A DNA stretch of 8,350 nucleotides from JBCCSZ01 sp039199225 (GTDB taxonomy: Bacteria; Bacteroidota; Bacteroidia; Chitinophagales; Saprospiraceae). Both the position numbers and the translations under genes were made by a program. Shown here piece by piece: positions 1-6,980 of the stretch. The stretch covers positions 1 through 8,350 of the forward strand of contig JBCCSZ010000335.1 in assembly GCA_039199225.1 (NCBI GenBank). Reading direction: 5' to 3'. How positions within the stretch are numbered: the first letter of the stretch is position 1; the number at the start of each line of letters is the position of its first letter. A model generated the notes under the pieces. That model made no database searches, was not told the DNA's origin, and saw nothing but the letters and a program-made list of their open reading frames with translations.

Positions 1-1
1 C

Positions 2-94
2 GGATTTTACAACCTCATCATCCGCGATGCCAATGGTTGTGAAAGTCAATTGACCAATATTCAAGTGATAGACGATTGCTTAGTTAGTGGCTGT
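2..94 (+). repeat. Tail of a preceding SprB higher-order repeat unit
   Basis: The first 31 visible residues (GFYNLIIRDANGCES to VSGC) align with the end of the fifth module of both following units (GTYSLTLTDANGCTA to SVTC; GSYDLTITDGGRCP to CPIC). The array of super-repeats therefore continues upstream of the window. Confidence 0.7.
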
Positions 95-3000
95 GACGAA
101 CCCGTGTTGCTCAACGCCATCAGCTTGCAGGCTACCTGTGGAAACAGCGACGGAAGCATCCGTTTGGATATGGTAGGCGATGAATCGGACTACAGTTATG
201 CTTGGTCCGGTGGTGTTAGCAATGATGCCGAAGCCAACAACTTGGAGGCTGGTACTTACGAGGTGACCATCAGTGATGTCAATGACCCAAGCTGCTTTAC
301 GATAACGCAAATCATTGTCGGCAATGCAGATGGACCGCAGGCTGTTATTGGCTCCATCGGTTCTTCTTCTTGTGGTTTGAACACTGGTTCTGCCAGCTTG
401 ACGCCGACTAATTTTGAATACAGTTGGTGCAATGGCGGCAGTGGCAGTTCTCAAATGGGGCTGGCACCGGGTTCTTGCCTGGTAACAGTGACGGACCCAG
501 CGACGGGCTGTACAAACATCCTCGATGTTGTCATTGGAGAACTCGACCTCATTCGTGTAGAGGCGACAGTAGATACCGAGGCAGACTGTGGGGCTGCCAA
601 TGGTGCAGCGACCATCCGGGTATTCGGAGGTAGTGGCAGCTACACTTACCAATGGAGCGATGGCGGTACTGGTCGTATCCGAACAGACTTGGCTGCTGGT
701 ATTTACAGTGTCACGGTTACTGACCTCAATGCCTTGGGCTGCGATGTTTCCATACATTTTGTGGTGACCGAGCAGATTGCGGCAGGAGCTTTCGTCACCT
801 TTGACAATCCAAGTGCCATCTACAATTTGAACTGTGCGGGTGATCGCAATGGAGAGGCCATCTTTACAGCTGGCTTCGAACCCGGCTTTGTTCAACCGGC
901 CCGTATTGAGATTGTCGATGTCAACGGAATTGCACAAACGAATGGTCAATTGGCCCCTGGTGATTATTGCGTATTGGTTTATGATGGCAATGATTGTTTG
1001 GCCGGGGAGGGCTGTTTTGAAATCATCGAGCCGTCTGGCTTGAGTTTGAACATCCTACTGACTGATATGGACTGTGGAACGCCTGGTACGGTGGACATTA
1101 CGGCCATCGGCGGCAGTCGCCCCTTCACCTATGACTGGGCCGATTTGGCTGGCAACGATGATCCGGCCGACCGCAATGACCTGATGGCTGGCACTTACAG
1201 CCTGACCCTGACTGATGCCAATGGTTGTACGGCCATTGCGGATGGATTGACGGTTGATAACAATTGTAGCGTCACTTGCGTGCCTCCGACTGTATTGAAT
1301 ATCGTAACCTTTGATGCAGATTGTGATGCGGCCAATGGATCGGCGACAATCGATATACTTGAGAATCTGACTGACTATACTTTTAGTTGGACCAACAATG
1401 TAAGTTCTACTAACACAGCCACAGATTTGGCTGCTGGTATCTACACAGTTACAATTGCAGAGGTGAATGATCCGACTTGCTCGACCGTCTCGCGTCTGGC
1501 CATTGGAAGTGCGGACGGACCGCAGGTGGAAATTGTTTCAACTACGCCAGCCAGTTGTGCGTTGGACAATGGAACGGCTGTTTTGTCACCAGTCATTTAT
1601 ACTTATGAATGGTGTGATGGAACAATTGGCTTCAACAACAACTCCCTGCCTGCTGGAAGCTGCATTGTCAAGGTAACCGATCCTGCGAGTGGATGCATTA
1701 CCTATGTCGAGGTAGAAATTGAGCAGGTGAACAATCTGGTAGTAGAGCCACAAGTGAATACACGGCCGAACTGCAACCAGGCCAATGGAAGTGTCTTCAT
1801 TGGTGTGCTGGGGGGGAGTACAAATTATACTTACCAATGGAGTGACAATGGCAGTGGTAGCCCAAGCAGGGACGATCTGGCTGCTGGAACTTATGCTGTT
1901 ACGGTTACCGACAATGGGGCCAGTGGATGTGTGATCGTGACGACCTTTACACTCGTCGATCAATTGCCGGCTGCAGCCAATGTCGTGATCAACAATGGCA
2001 GTGATACATTGACGGTCAGTTGTGCGGGTGCTGTGGATGCGGTACTGGATTTTGATGTGGGCTTTGAGGCAGGCTTTGTCGATCCGGCAACAGTAGTCGT
2101 GGTTGATTTAGAAGGCAACGAGTACGATCCGACTGCTTTGGGTGTAGGTTCGTATTGCGTGGTGGTACGGGATGGTAATGAATGTATTGCTGCAGAGGCG
2201 TGTTTCTTGGTGGAAGAGCCGAGGGCGATCGAAGCCGATGTAGCCATCATTGATGCTGACTGTACGGAAAAGGGACGGATCATTGTAGAAGTGCGGGGTG
2301 GCAGTGGGAATACCCTCTACGATTGGGCCGACTTGCCAGGTACAAACGATGCACCAAATAGAGTCGACTTAAGCCCTGGTAGCTATGACTTGACCATCAC
2401 CGATGGAGGACGTTGCCCCCTTGTATTGGATGCCATCATGGTAGCGGACAGTTGTCCGATTTGTCCATTAGCGGATACCTTACCACTGGTCGTTGTTGTC
2501 TTTGAGGAGGAAACGCGTTGCGTGCAGATTGAAGACTGCTTTGATGCGGCTCAAACACAATTTGAGTTGCAAGGAGGTGGGACAAGCGGAGCGTCTGCAT
2601 TTGGATCATGGACGGTGGGCGCTGATGGTTGCCTTAACTACGTCGCCAATGGTACGCCAGGCACAGCGGTTGATACAGTTTGTGTAGTCGCAATCTTTGA
2701 CAACCTGAGAGACACCACCTGCTTTGTCATCGACATTCTATCCGACCCGGTTCCAACTTTGTCAACCGACACCATTTACTTAACGACTCTGGAAGAAACG
2801 ACCATAGACAGTTGTTTGACAACCGTAGCTTTACCTGCTGATTTTGACAATGCTGCCGTTCTTTTCCCTCCCGTCAATGGAACAGGAATCTTTGCAGTCA
2901 ATCCACAAGACAGCTGTGTCAGCTACACCCCAAATCCTGGACAGACCGGTAACTTTATCGACACGATGGGCGTGGTTCTTTGCGACATCAACAATGTTTG

Positions 3001-5473
3001 CGATACCTTCATTGTCATCGTTTCTGTGGAGCCCCTCAACTGTCCGACCTTACTGGACAGCACTTCGGTTTCGTTGACCAGCTTTGACTGCGATGCCGGA
3101 GCGACTTACTGTTTGGGCATTGAACTGAACCAAATTGGCGACTACAGCCTGACATTGGATGGCCAGCCGTACAACAATGGCTTTGATTTTTGTAATACCG
3201 ATACATTGCTAGAGGCGGCCCTTTCGTCCTTGTTCAATCAGATTCCGACCGGCCCCTATTCATTGGAATCTTGGGTAGTAAATGGCGATACTTTCCGCCT
3301 TGCTTCCTTCCAAAATGTCGAGGAACTGGTCGATTCGATGAATGTTTGGGATCCCATCGGTAATTGGGTGTTGGACAATGATGTGATCCGGGGAGCAAAC
3401 AGCAGCAATACCTATTCCGACTTGATTATACAGGCGCTCAACTTACCTGTTGAAGTACCTGTCGCTATCCGGGAAATTATGGTTTCACAAGGGACGCAAA
3501 TACAAGTGGATACCGGTCAGCACATACTCATCATCAATGAGTTGGCGACTGCATGTCGGGATACCCTATTGTTGGATGTAGATTGTATTGATTGTCCGAC
3601 CCTCTACAGTGGAGCCGATACTTTGCAACTCGACGACTGCGATTCGACTGCCATGCTTTGTCTGGCGCTCGACCTGACCGACTTGAGGCGATACGCCATC
3701 TTTGACAATGGACAGCCTTATACCGGTCCGATCTTCGGATGTGACTTTGATACCTTGCAAGTGTACGATGTGCGGACCCTATCCAACCCTGGGGTGTATG
3801 AACTGAGCGCCTGGGCGGTCGATGCAGATACCCTGCGGGTGCCAGCCTTCAGCGTGGCGCAGGAATTGGTCTCCGAGATGAATGCTTTTGATCCACAAGG
3901 AAATTGGACCCTCATCGGGAACTTCATTCAGGGAGGTGTTTCTGGAAGGGCCTACGGCCCGTTGGTCTTGGAGATCAATGGCAATACTGTTCAACTGGAT
4001 GCTCGCCCACTGCGCGTTCCCAACGGCGTAGCCATCGATCTGATTCGAGGGCCACATGAGGTTGTGGTACAAGACACCATCTCGGGCTGCACAGAGATCA
4101 TTGATATTTTGGTGGACTGTAATGACATTGGCGCCGGGGCTGATACCCTGTTGGTGATCCCGGTTGGAGAGCTGGACACCTTCTGTGTTGATCTGAGTAA
4201 TTTCGACTCTTTGCCTGTGATTCGAAATATCTGCCCGACCGATTCGGATGGCAATGCCTTGTTCAGTGTTTTACCGACGCTTGGCTGTGTCGAATTTGAT
4301 GCGCGACTGCTGGGCGTAGACAGTTTCTGTTTGGAAGTATGCGATCGGATGGGGATGTGTGATACGATAGATGTGGTGGTTCAAGTGGTGCCGGTCGACT
4401 CTACGATCCGAGATACGATTGTTGTCAACCAGATGGATACGATTTGCCTGGATTCGACGATCTTCCAAGGCAATATCGATACGCTCTTCAACAGTTGTCC
4501 ATCTTTATCCGGAACGAATGCGCGTTTTGAGCCGATTGTAGGAACGAACTGTTTGGTGGTTACCGGGCTGGAACCCGGTACGGATACCGCCTGCATGGTG
4601 CTTTGCGACGATCTGGGGAACTGTGCAACGACGACTGTGATATTCGATGTAATCAGGCCACAAACGGATACGATTCGACGAACCGTCTTGATCGATGAAA
4701 ATGGTTCTTACTGTCTGGATACAACCGAATTGAGCAGTCCGATAGACACCGTCTTTAACATTTGTCCGGGCTCATCGGGTGTCTTTGTGGATTTCACATT
4801 GGAAAGCGATTCGCTCTGCGTAACCTATACAGGTTTGGACATTGGGCAGGATACGGCCTGCCTAGTGGTTTGCGATACCAGTGGCTTGTGCGATACAAGC
4901 ATTTTGATTGTTTTGGCGGAAGAACCAATGATTGATCCGCCGGTGGCTGTGGACGATGATACGCTGACGATTAAGAATATGCCCATTGTCATCAATGTTT
5001 TGAACAACGATACATTGAACGGCAGCCTGGTCGATGTGCGTCTGTTGGATGGACCATCGATTGGCTCTGTGATTGTGAACCCAGATGGAACGGTCACCTA
5101 TGTACCGGACCAGGATATTTGTAGTGAAACCGATAGCTTCACCTATGTACTGGAAACAAGCAGCGGACTAGACACTGCAACGGTTCGCATCTTCATCGCC
5201 TGTGATGATCTGACGGTCTTCAATGGATTCTCACCCAATGGAGATGGGGTCAACGATACTTTTGTCATCCTTGGCATTGAGAACTTCCCGGACAATCGGG
5301 TCTTAATTTTCAATCGCTGGGGGAATGAAATTTTCAACCAGAGGGGATACACCAATGCGCTTGGTTGGAATGGTCAATGGAAAGGGAAAGATTTGCCGGA
5401 TGGCACATACTTCTACCTCATCGATACTGGGGAAGGTAATACCGTCAGCGGATATGTACAAATACACCGCTAA
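2..5473 (+). CDS. Giant T9SS-secreted adhesin with SprB repeats and type B C-terminal sorting domain (5' end outside window)
   Basis: Only the last 1823 residues are visible. The frame is open from the left edge, and the TTG at position 50 lies inside a repeat, so it is not a start. Domain order in visible residues: 1-31, tail of a SprB-type repeat; 32-426 and 427-821, two copies of a five-module SprB-like super-repeat (C...NG, GGS.Y.Y.W, DLAAGTY.VTVTD..GC); 823-1015, two Cys-rich beta domains; 1016-1375, a tandem pair of unrecognised domains; 1376-1642, three 89-residue Cys-rich domains; 1643-1734, an Ig/cadherin-like domain; 1735-1823, the gliding-type T9SS C-terminal domain with SPNGDGVND and FNRWGNEIF. 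Family knowledge: such proteins cross the outer membrane through T9SS and act as cell-surface adhesins, like SprB of Flavobacterium gliding. No catalytic domain is visible. The many paired cysteines suggest disulfides formed outside the cytoplasm. The signal peptide must lie upstream. The ligand is unknown, and a structural rather than motility role is possible. The PorP/SprF-like gene downstream fits a secretion partner. Confidence 0.93.
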   Translation, partial: GFYNLIIRDANGCESQLTNIQVIDDCLVSGCDEPVLLNAISLQATCGNSDGSIRLDMVGDESDYSYAWSGGVSNDAEANNLEAGTYEVTISDVNDPSCFTITQIIVGNADGPQAVIGSIGSSSCGLNTGSASLTPTNFEYSWCNGGSGSSQMGLAPGSCLVTVTDPATGCTNILDVVIGELDLIRVEATVDTEADCGAANGAATIRVFGGSGSYTYQWSDGGTGRIRTDLAAGIYSVTVTDLNALGCDVSIHFVVTEQIAAGAFVTFDNPSAIYNLNCAGDRNGEAIFTAGFEPGFVQPARIEIVDVNGIAQTNGQLAPGDYCVLVYDGNDCLAGEGCFEIIEPSGLSLNILLTDMDCGTPGTVDITAIGGSRPFTYDWADLAGNDDPADRNDLMAGTYSLTLTDANGCTAIADGLTVDNNCSVTCVPPTVLNIVTFDADCDAANGSATIDILENLTDYTFSWTNNVSSTNTATDLAAGIYTVTIAEVNDPTCSTVSRLAIGSADGPQVEIVSTTPASCALDNGTAVLSPVIYTYEWCDGTIGFNNNSLPAGSCIVKVTDPASGCITYVEVEIEQVNNLVVEPQVNTRPNCNQANGSVFIGVLGGSTNYTYQWSDNGSGSPSRDDLAAGTYAVTVTDNGASGCVIVTTFTLVDQLPAAANVVINNGSDTLTVSCAGAVDAVLDFDVGFEAGFVDPATVVVVDLEGNEYDPTALGVGSYCVVVRDGNECIAAEACFLVEEPRAIEADVAIIDADCTEKGRIIVEVRGGSGNTLYDWADLPGTNDAPNRVDLSPGSYDLTITDGGRCPLVLDAIMVADSCPICPLADTLPLVVVVFEEETRCVQIEDCFDAAQTQFELQGGGTSGASAFGSWTVGADGCLNYVANGTPGTAVDTVCVVAIFDNLRDTTCFVIDILSDPVPTLSTDTIYLTTLEETTIDSCLTTVALPADFDNAAVLFPPVNGTGIFAVNPQDSCVSYTPNPGQTGNFIDTMGVVLCDINNVCDTFIVIVSVEPLNCPTLLDSTSVSLTSFDCDAGATYCLGIELNQIGDYSLTLDGQPYNNGFDFCNTDTLLEAALSSLFNQIPTGPYSLESWVVNGDTFRLASFQNVEELVDSMNVWDPIGNWVLDNDVIRGANSSNTYSDLIIQALNLPVEVPVAIREIMVSQGTQIQVDTGQHILIINELATACRDTLLLDVDCIDCPTLYSGADTLQLDDCDSTAMLCLALDLTDLRRYAIFDNGQPYTGPIFGCDFDTLQVYDVRTLSNPGVYELSAWAVDADTLRVPAFSVAQELVSEMNAFDPQGNWTLIGNFIQGGVSGRAYGPLVLEINGNTVQLDARPLRVPNGVAIDLIRGPHEVVVQDTISGCTEIIDILVDCNDIGAGADTLLVIPVGELDTFCVDLSNFDSLPVIRNICPTDSDGNALFSVLPTLGCVEFDARLLGVDSFCLEVCDRMGMCDTIDVVVQVVPVDSTIRDTIVVNQMDTICLDSTIFQGNIDTLFNSCPSLSGTNARFEPIVGTNCLVVTGLEPGTDTACMVLCDDLGNCATTTVIFDVIRPQTDTIRRTVLIDENGSYCLDTTELSSPIDTVFNICPGSSGVFVDFTLESDSLCVTYTGLDIGQDTACLVVCDTSGLCDTSILIVLAEEPMIDPPVAVDDDTLTIKNMPIVINVLNNDTLNGSLVDVRLLDGPSIGSVIVNPDGTVTYVPDQDICSETDSFTYVLETSSGLDTATVRIFIACDDLTVFNGFSPNGDGVNDTFVILGIENFPDNRVLIFNRWGNEIFNQRGYTNALGWNGQWKGKDLPDGTYFYLIDTGEGNTVSGYVQIHR
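95..1279 (+). repeat. Five-module SprB super-repeat, copy 1 (395 codons)
   Basis: I divide this unit into five modules by alignment to copy 2: a 95-340, b 341-547, c 548-778, d 779-1039, e 1040-1279. Modules a, c and e follow the SprB pattern: an early Cys, an NG or G turn, GGS..Y.Y.W, then a DL.AG.Y.V/L.TD segment with a late Cys. Module b has an extra Cys pair. Module d is a divergent form without the tryptophan (GFEPGFVQPA, GDYCVLVYDGNDC). The unit is exactly 1185 bases long. Confidence 0.85.
1280..2464 (+). repeat. Five-module SprB super-repeat, copy 2 (395 codons)
   Basis: This is the second copy of the five-module unit: a 1280-1525, b 1526-1735, c 1736-1966, d 1967-2227, e 2228-2464. 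Module lengths equal those of copy 1, except that b is one codon longer and e one codon shorter, so the total is again 1185 bases. Position-specific signatures match module by module: ADGPQ at the a/b joint, YTYQWSD in c, GFE.GFV.PA in d and YDWADL.G in e. The copies have diverged substantially in protein sequence, so the duplication is old. Confidence 0.85.
2468..3046 (+). repeat. Two Cys-rich beta domains of about 95 residues (F1, F2)
   Basis: F1 (2468-2749) and F2 (2750-3046) share a plan: a DT-rich first strand, a central GC/SC followed by an aromatic or valine and a proline/glycine turn, then a DT..C/V strand ending in a Cys-DT motif (RDTTCFVIDI in F1; CDINNVCDTFIV in F2). F2 closely resembles the three 89-residue domains at 4127-4927. 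They look like extracellular beta-sandwich spacer domains. I cannot assign a named family from the sequence alone. Confidence 0.6.
3047..4126 (+). repeat. Tandem pair of unrecognised domains of about 180 residues (G1, G2)
   Basis: G1 (3047-3598, 184 residues) and G2 (3599-4126, 176 residues) align along their length. Shared landmarks are an opening TL with a DC pair and CL.L.L, then GQPY, a Cys-DTL segment, Y.L..W.V..DT.R...F, ELV..MN..DP.GNW.L....I.GG, Y..L....., and a closing C.D....D.DC. The conserved ELV-MN-DP-GNW stretch is the most distinctive part. I do not recognise the family. The domain is probably all-beta and extracellular, by context. Confidence 0.7.
4127..4927 (+). repeat. Three tandem 89-residue six-Cys domains (H1-H3)
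   Basis: H1 4127-4393, H2 4394-4660 and H3 4661-4927 are each exactly 267 bases. Each carries six cysteines at equivalent places: one after the DT strand (FCVD, ICLD, YCLD), one in N.CP, one in the central strand (GC, NC, LC) and three in the terminal motif C..VCD..G.CDT or its near equivalent C..LCDDLGNCAT. The pattern suggests three conserved disulfides per domain. F2, before the G pair, has the same end motif, so the G pair appears inserted within a longer array of this domain. Confidence 0.75.
4928..5203 (+). other. Ig/cadherin-like domain in the adhesin
   Basis: This segment has the familiar bacterial Ig/cadherin-like tandem-domain pattern: PVAVDDDTLT at the start, then VINVLNNDTLNG, then NPDGTVTYVPD and a final DSFTYVLETSSGLDTATV strand. 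Such domains are spacers in large surface proteins, and acidic positions often bind calcium in the family. Calcium binding here is an inference. Confidence 0.7.
5204..5470 (+). other. Type B T9SS C-terminal sorting domain (gliding-type, CHU_C-like)
   Basis: The final 89 residues contain FNGFSPNGDGVND, then an IFNRWGNEIF strand, GWNGQWKG, LPDGTYFYLID and a terminal SGYVQIHR. This is the hallmark of the gliding-motility-associated C-terminal domain that targets proteins to the type IX secretion system. In the type B class, exemplified by SprB, secretion depends on a PorP/SprF-like partner. The domain ends directly at the TAA stop, as expected. Confidence 0.93.
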
Positions 5474-5482
5474 AGATTAACA

Positions 5483-5538
5483 AAGGTCCTGCAATCTCAC
5501 TTTTTGATGGATTTGAAAAGGGGAGTTTGTAGGACCTT
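5483..5538 (+). terminator. Long imperfect hairpin after the adhesin stop
   Basis: AAGGTCCTGCAA (5483-5494) pairs with TTGTAGGACCTT (5527-5538) over 12 positions with one G-U. Inside, CTC pairs with GAG, and a CTTTTT run pairs with AAAAGG or similar, leaving a loop of about 10 bases. It starts 10 bases after the stop codon. Only a short T stretch follows (GTCGTTTT, 5542-5549), so intrinsic termination may be weak. It could instead be an mRNA-end stabiliser. Confidence 0.5.
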
Positions 5539-5835
5539 CCTGTCGTTTTAGGACTCAAAGAACATTTGTGTTATATGTTAATGATCCCTTATTAGGGCGC
5601 TTATACATAGGAGGTTTTTGAATGTAAAAAGTACCCTTTTATTTCCGTCGAAAGGCATGGTTTTTGGACCCAAGGGGGCAAACACAATAACAAAGCAATT
5701 TTCCTCCCAGAAACGAACGCCCCACTCGAAATAAAATGATCGACTGTTAGGATGAAACCATTGTTTACCAACAAGCTAGTAAATGCCGGTTGTTTTTTCG
5801 GGTAATTATATGACTACTTTACAAGCTTTTCCTAT
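5539..5835. other. Non-coding gap between adhesin and porP/sprF-like gene
   Basis: I find no convincing gene here. The longest + strand open frames are 25 codons (5657-5734) and 17 codons (5752-5805), with no supporting signals. A perfect AGGAGG (5609-5614) stands 7 bases before an ATG that is followed at once by TAA. Weak promoter-like matches exist (TTTG 5617-5620, 19 bases, then TATTTCCG 5640-5647; and TACTTTAC at 5815-5822), but neither fits TAnnTTTG fully. The separation from the adhesin suggests the downstream gene may have its own promoter. Confidence 0.5.
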
Positions 5836-6840
5836 ATGAAAAGATTTATACTCTTTGCTTGTTTAAGCCTAGTTTCTTACTCCGCCTGGTCTCAACAGGA
5901 CCCGATGTTTACCAAGTATATGTTTAATGGACTGGCCTACAATCCAGCCTTTGCAGGTAGCCCTGGTTACATGTCGGCCCGTATGATCTACCGCAACCAA
6001 TGGTGGGCTTTCGAGGGAGCGCCAACGACGCAGTCTTTTACAATTCACACACCTTTTCGTGAAAGAGTGGGGCTTGGACTTTCGGTGATGAATGATAAGA
6101 TTGGTTCGACAGGTTCGACTTCTGTTTTTGGTAGCTATGCCTACCACATCGACTTTGGAAGGGGAAGGCTGGCAATTGGTCTTCAGGCTGGCGTCATTAA
6201 TTGGCGTGCTAATTGGAATGATTTAAAATACAAAGACCCACGTTCTCTCGATCCTTCTTTCGAGCAAAATCCTTCGAAGTGGTTGCCTAATTTTGGCGCT
6301 GGTGTTTTTTACTATGCACCCAAGTACTACATTGGATTTTCTGTTCCACGAATGTTGGAAAACGACCTAAACGAAACGGTCAATGAAAATGCCGTCAAGT
6401 GGGCAAAGCTTTACAGACATTTCTTTTTCACTGCAGGAGCTGCATTTCCGGTTAGCGGAGATGCAATGATTTTCAAGCCTTCTATTATGATCAAGAGTGT
6501 TGGTTTGTTGAGTAGCTTTTCGACTGATCCGAGCGATCCCAGTCGAGTAGGTGCACCTGCTGAATTTGACATCGACCTTTCCATGCTGTTTTACGAAGCT
6601 GTTTGGTTTGGCGTGTCCTTCCGATCGGCCTTTGCAGCCAGACAATTTGGAGGTAATAGCTCATTTGATTCGGCGGATGTTTGGGCGGCATACTATTTGC
6701 ATAATGGCTTACGCGTCGGGTTGTCTTACGACTATACACTGACCCAACTTCAGGATTATGCCAGAGGGTCTTTTGAGATCATGGTAGGTTACGATATGAC
6801 TTATAACCTGAAGAAGATAACGACGCCTCGTTATTTTTAA
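5836..6840 (+). CDS. PorP/SprF-family type IX secretion outer-membrane protein
   Basis: The protein has 334 residues, typical for the family. A signal peptide is visible at residues 1-19: K2-R3, a hydrophobic core, and AWS before Q20. The mature start carries the family signature QDPMFTKYMFN..AYNPAFAGS (21-42), then YRNQWW.FEGAPTTQS (52-67). Alternating beta strands with aromatic ends follow, up to a last strand FEIMVGYDMTYN near the C-terminus and a terminal RYF, consistent with an outer-membrane beta-barrel. Family knowledge: SprF helps secrete the adhesin SprB, and PorP-like proteins are needed for surface delivery of type B T9SS cargo. Lying downstream of such a cargo gene on the same strand, this protein is most likely its partner (sprF-like role). 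I leave the symbol empty because the genome may have several paralogues, including core porP. The ATG start gives a clean signal peptide; no Shine-Dalgarno is visible, as is usual in Bacteroidota. Confidence 0.92.
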   Translation: MKRFILFACLSLVSYSAWSQQDPMFTKYMFNGLAYNPAFAGSPGYMSARMIYRNQWWAFEGAPTTQSFTIHTPFRERVGLGLSVMNDKIGSTGSTSVFGSYAYHIDFGRGRLAIGLQAGVINWRANWNDLKYKDPRSLDPSFEQNPSKWLPNFGAGVFYYAPKYYIGFSVPRMLENDLNETVNENAVKWAKLYRHFFFTAGAAFPVSGDAMIFKPSIMIKSVGLLSSFSTDPSDPSRVGAPAEFDIDLSMLFYEAVWFGVSFRSAFAARQFGGNSSFDSADVWAAYYLHNGLRVGLSYDYTLTQLQDYARGSFEIMVGYDMTYNLKKITTPRYF

Positions 6841-6954
6841 CGCAATCTTCGATTTGAAATTCTTTTATCATAAAGCGAAAGAATGAATGTAAAATCTACT
6901 GGCTTTAACAAGCCACTTAACTGACAGCAATATCATATCCCATATGAGTAACGG

Positions 6955-6980
6955 GGGTTCAATGACTTGTCATTGGACCC
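6955..6980 (+). terminator. 26-base dyad: terminator of the porP/sprF-like unit or operator of dinB
   Basis: GGGTTCAATGAC (6955-6966) and GTCATTGGACCC (6969-6980) are inverted repeats around TT. Eleven of twelve positions are complementary, and the twelfth is a G-U pair in RNA. The inner AATGAC-TT-GTCATT is perfect. TTTGTCATTTT follows, giving a moderate T stretch. The hairpin lies 114 bases after the upstream stop and 59 before the dinB start. The very small loop and perfect inner symmetry also suit a protein-binding site in DNA. The sequence does not decide between the two. Confidence 0.45.

Noticed and set aside
50..52. TTG as start codon of the adhesin
   Set aside because: The frame is open to the left edge, and residues upstream of it (GFYNLIIRDANGCES) match the repeat consensus, so the true start is outside the window.
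80..949. 289-codon minus-strand open frame opposite the adhesin repeats
   Set aside because: It lies wholly over the SprB repeats, its translation shows no domain or signal, and the + strand frame is strongly supported.
2..2464. The tandem repeats as a CRISPR array or mobile element
   Set aside because: The repeats are long, in frame, diverged and protein-coding; there are no short identical repeats with unique spacers and no transposase.
5591..5602. CCCT-TATT-AGGG mini-dyad near 5586-5597
   Set aside because: A four-base stem is expected by chance and no other signal is attached; the exact position is approximate.
5657..5734. 25-codon open frame in the adhesin-porP gap
   Set aside because: There is no start-site signal, no recognisable composition or motif, and this length is expected by chance.
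5752..5805. 17-codon frame MKPLFTNKLVNAGCFFG upstream of the porP/sprF-like gene
   Set aside because: It begins MK and ends 30 bases before the next gene, but it is short and has no promoter or other support. It could be a leader peptide, yet nothing distinguishes it from chance.
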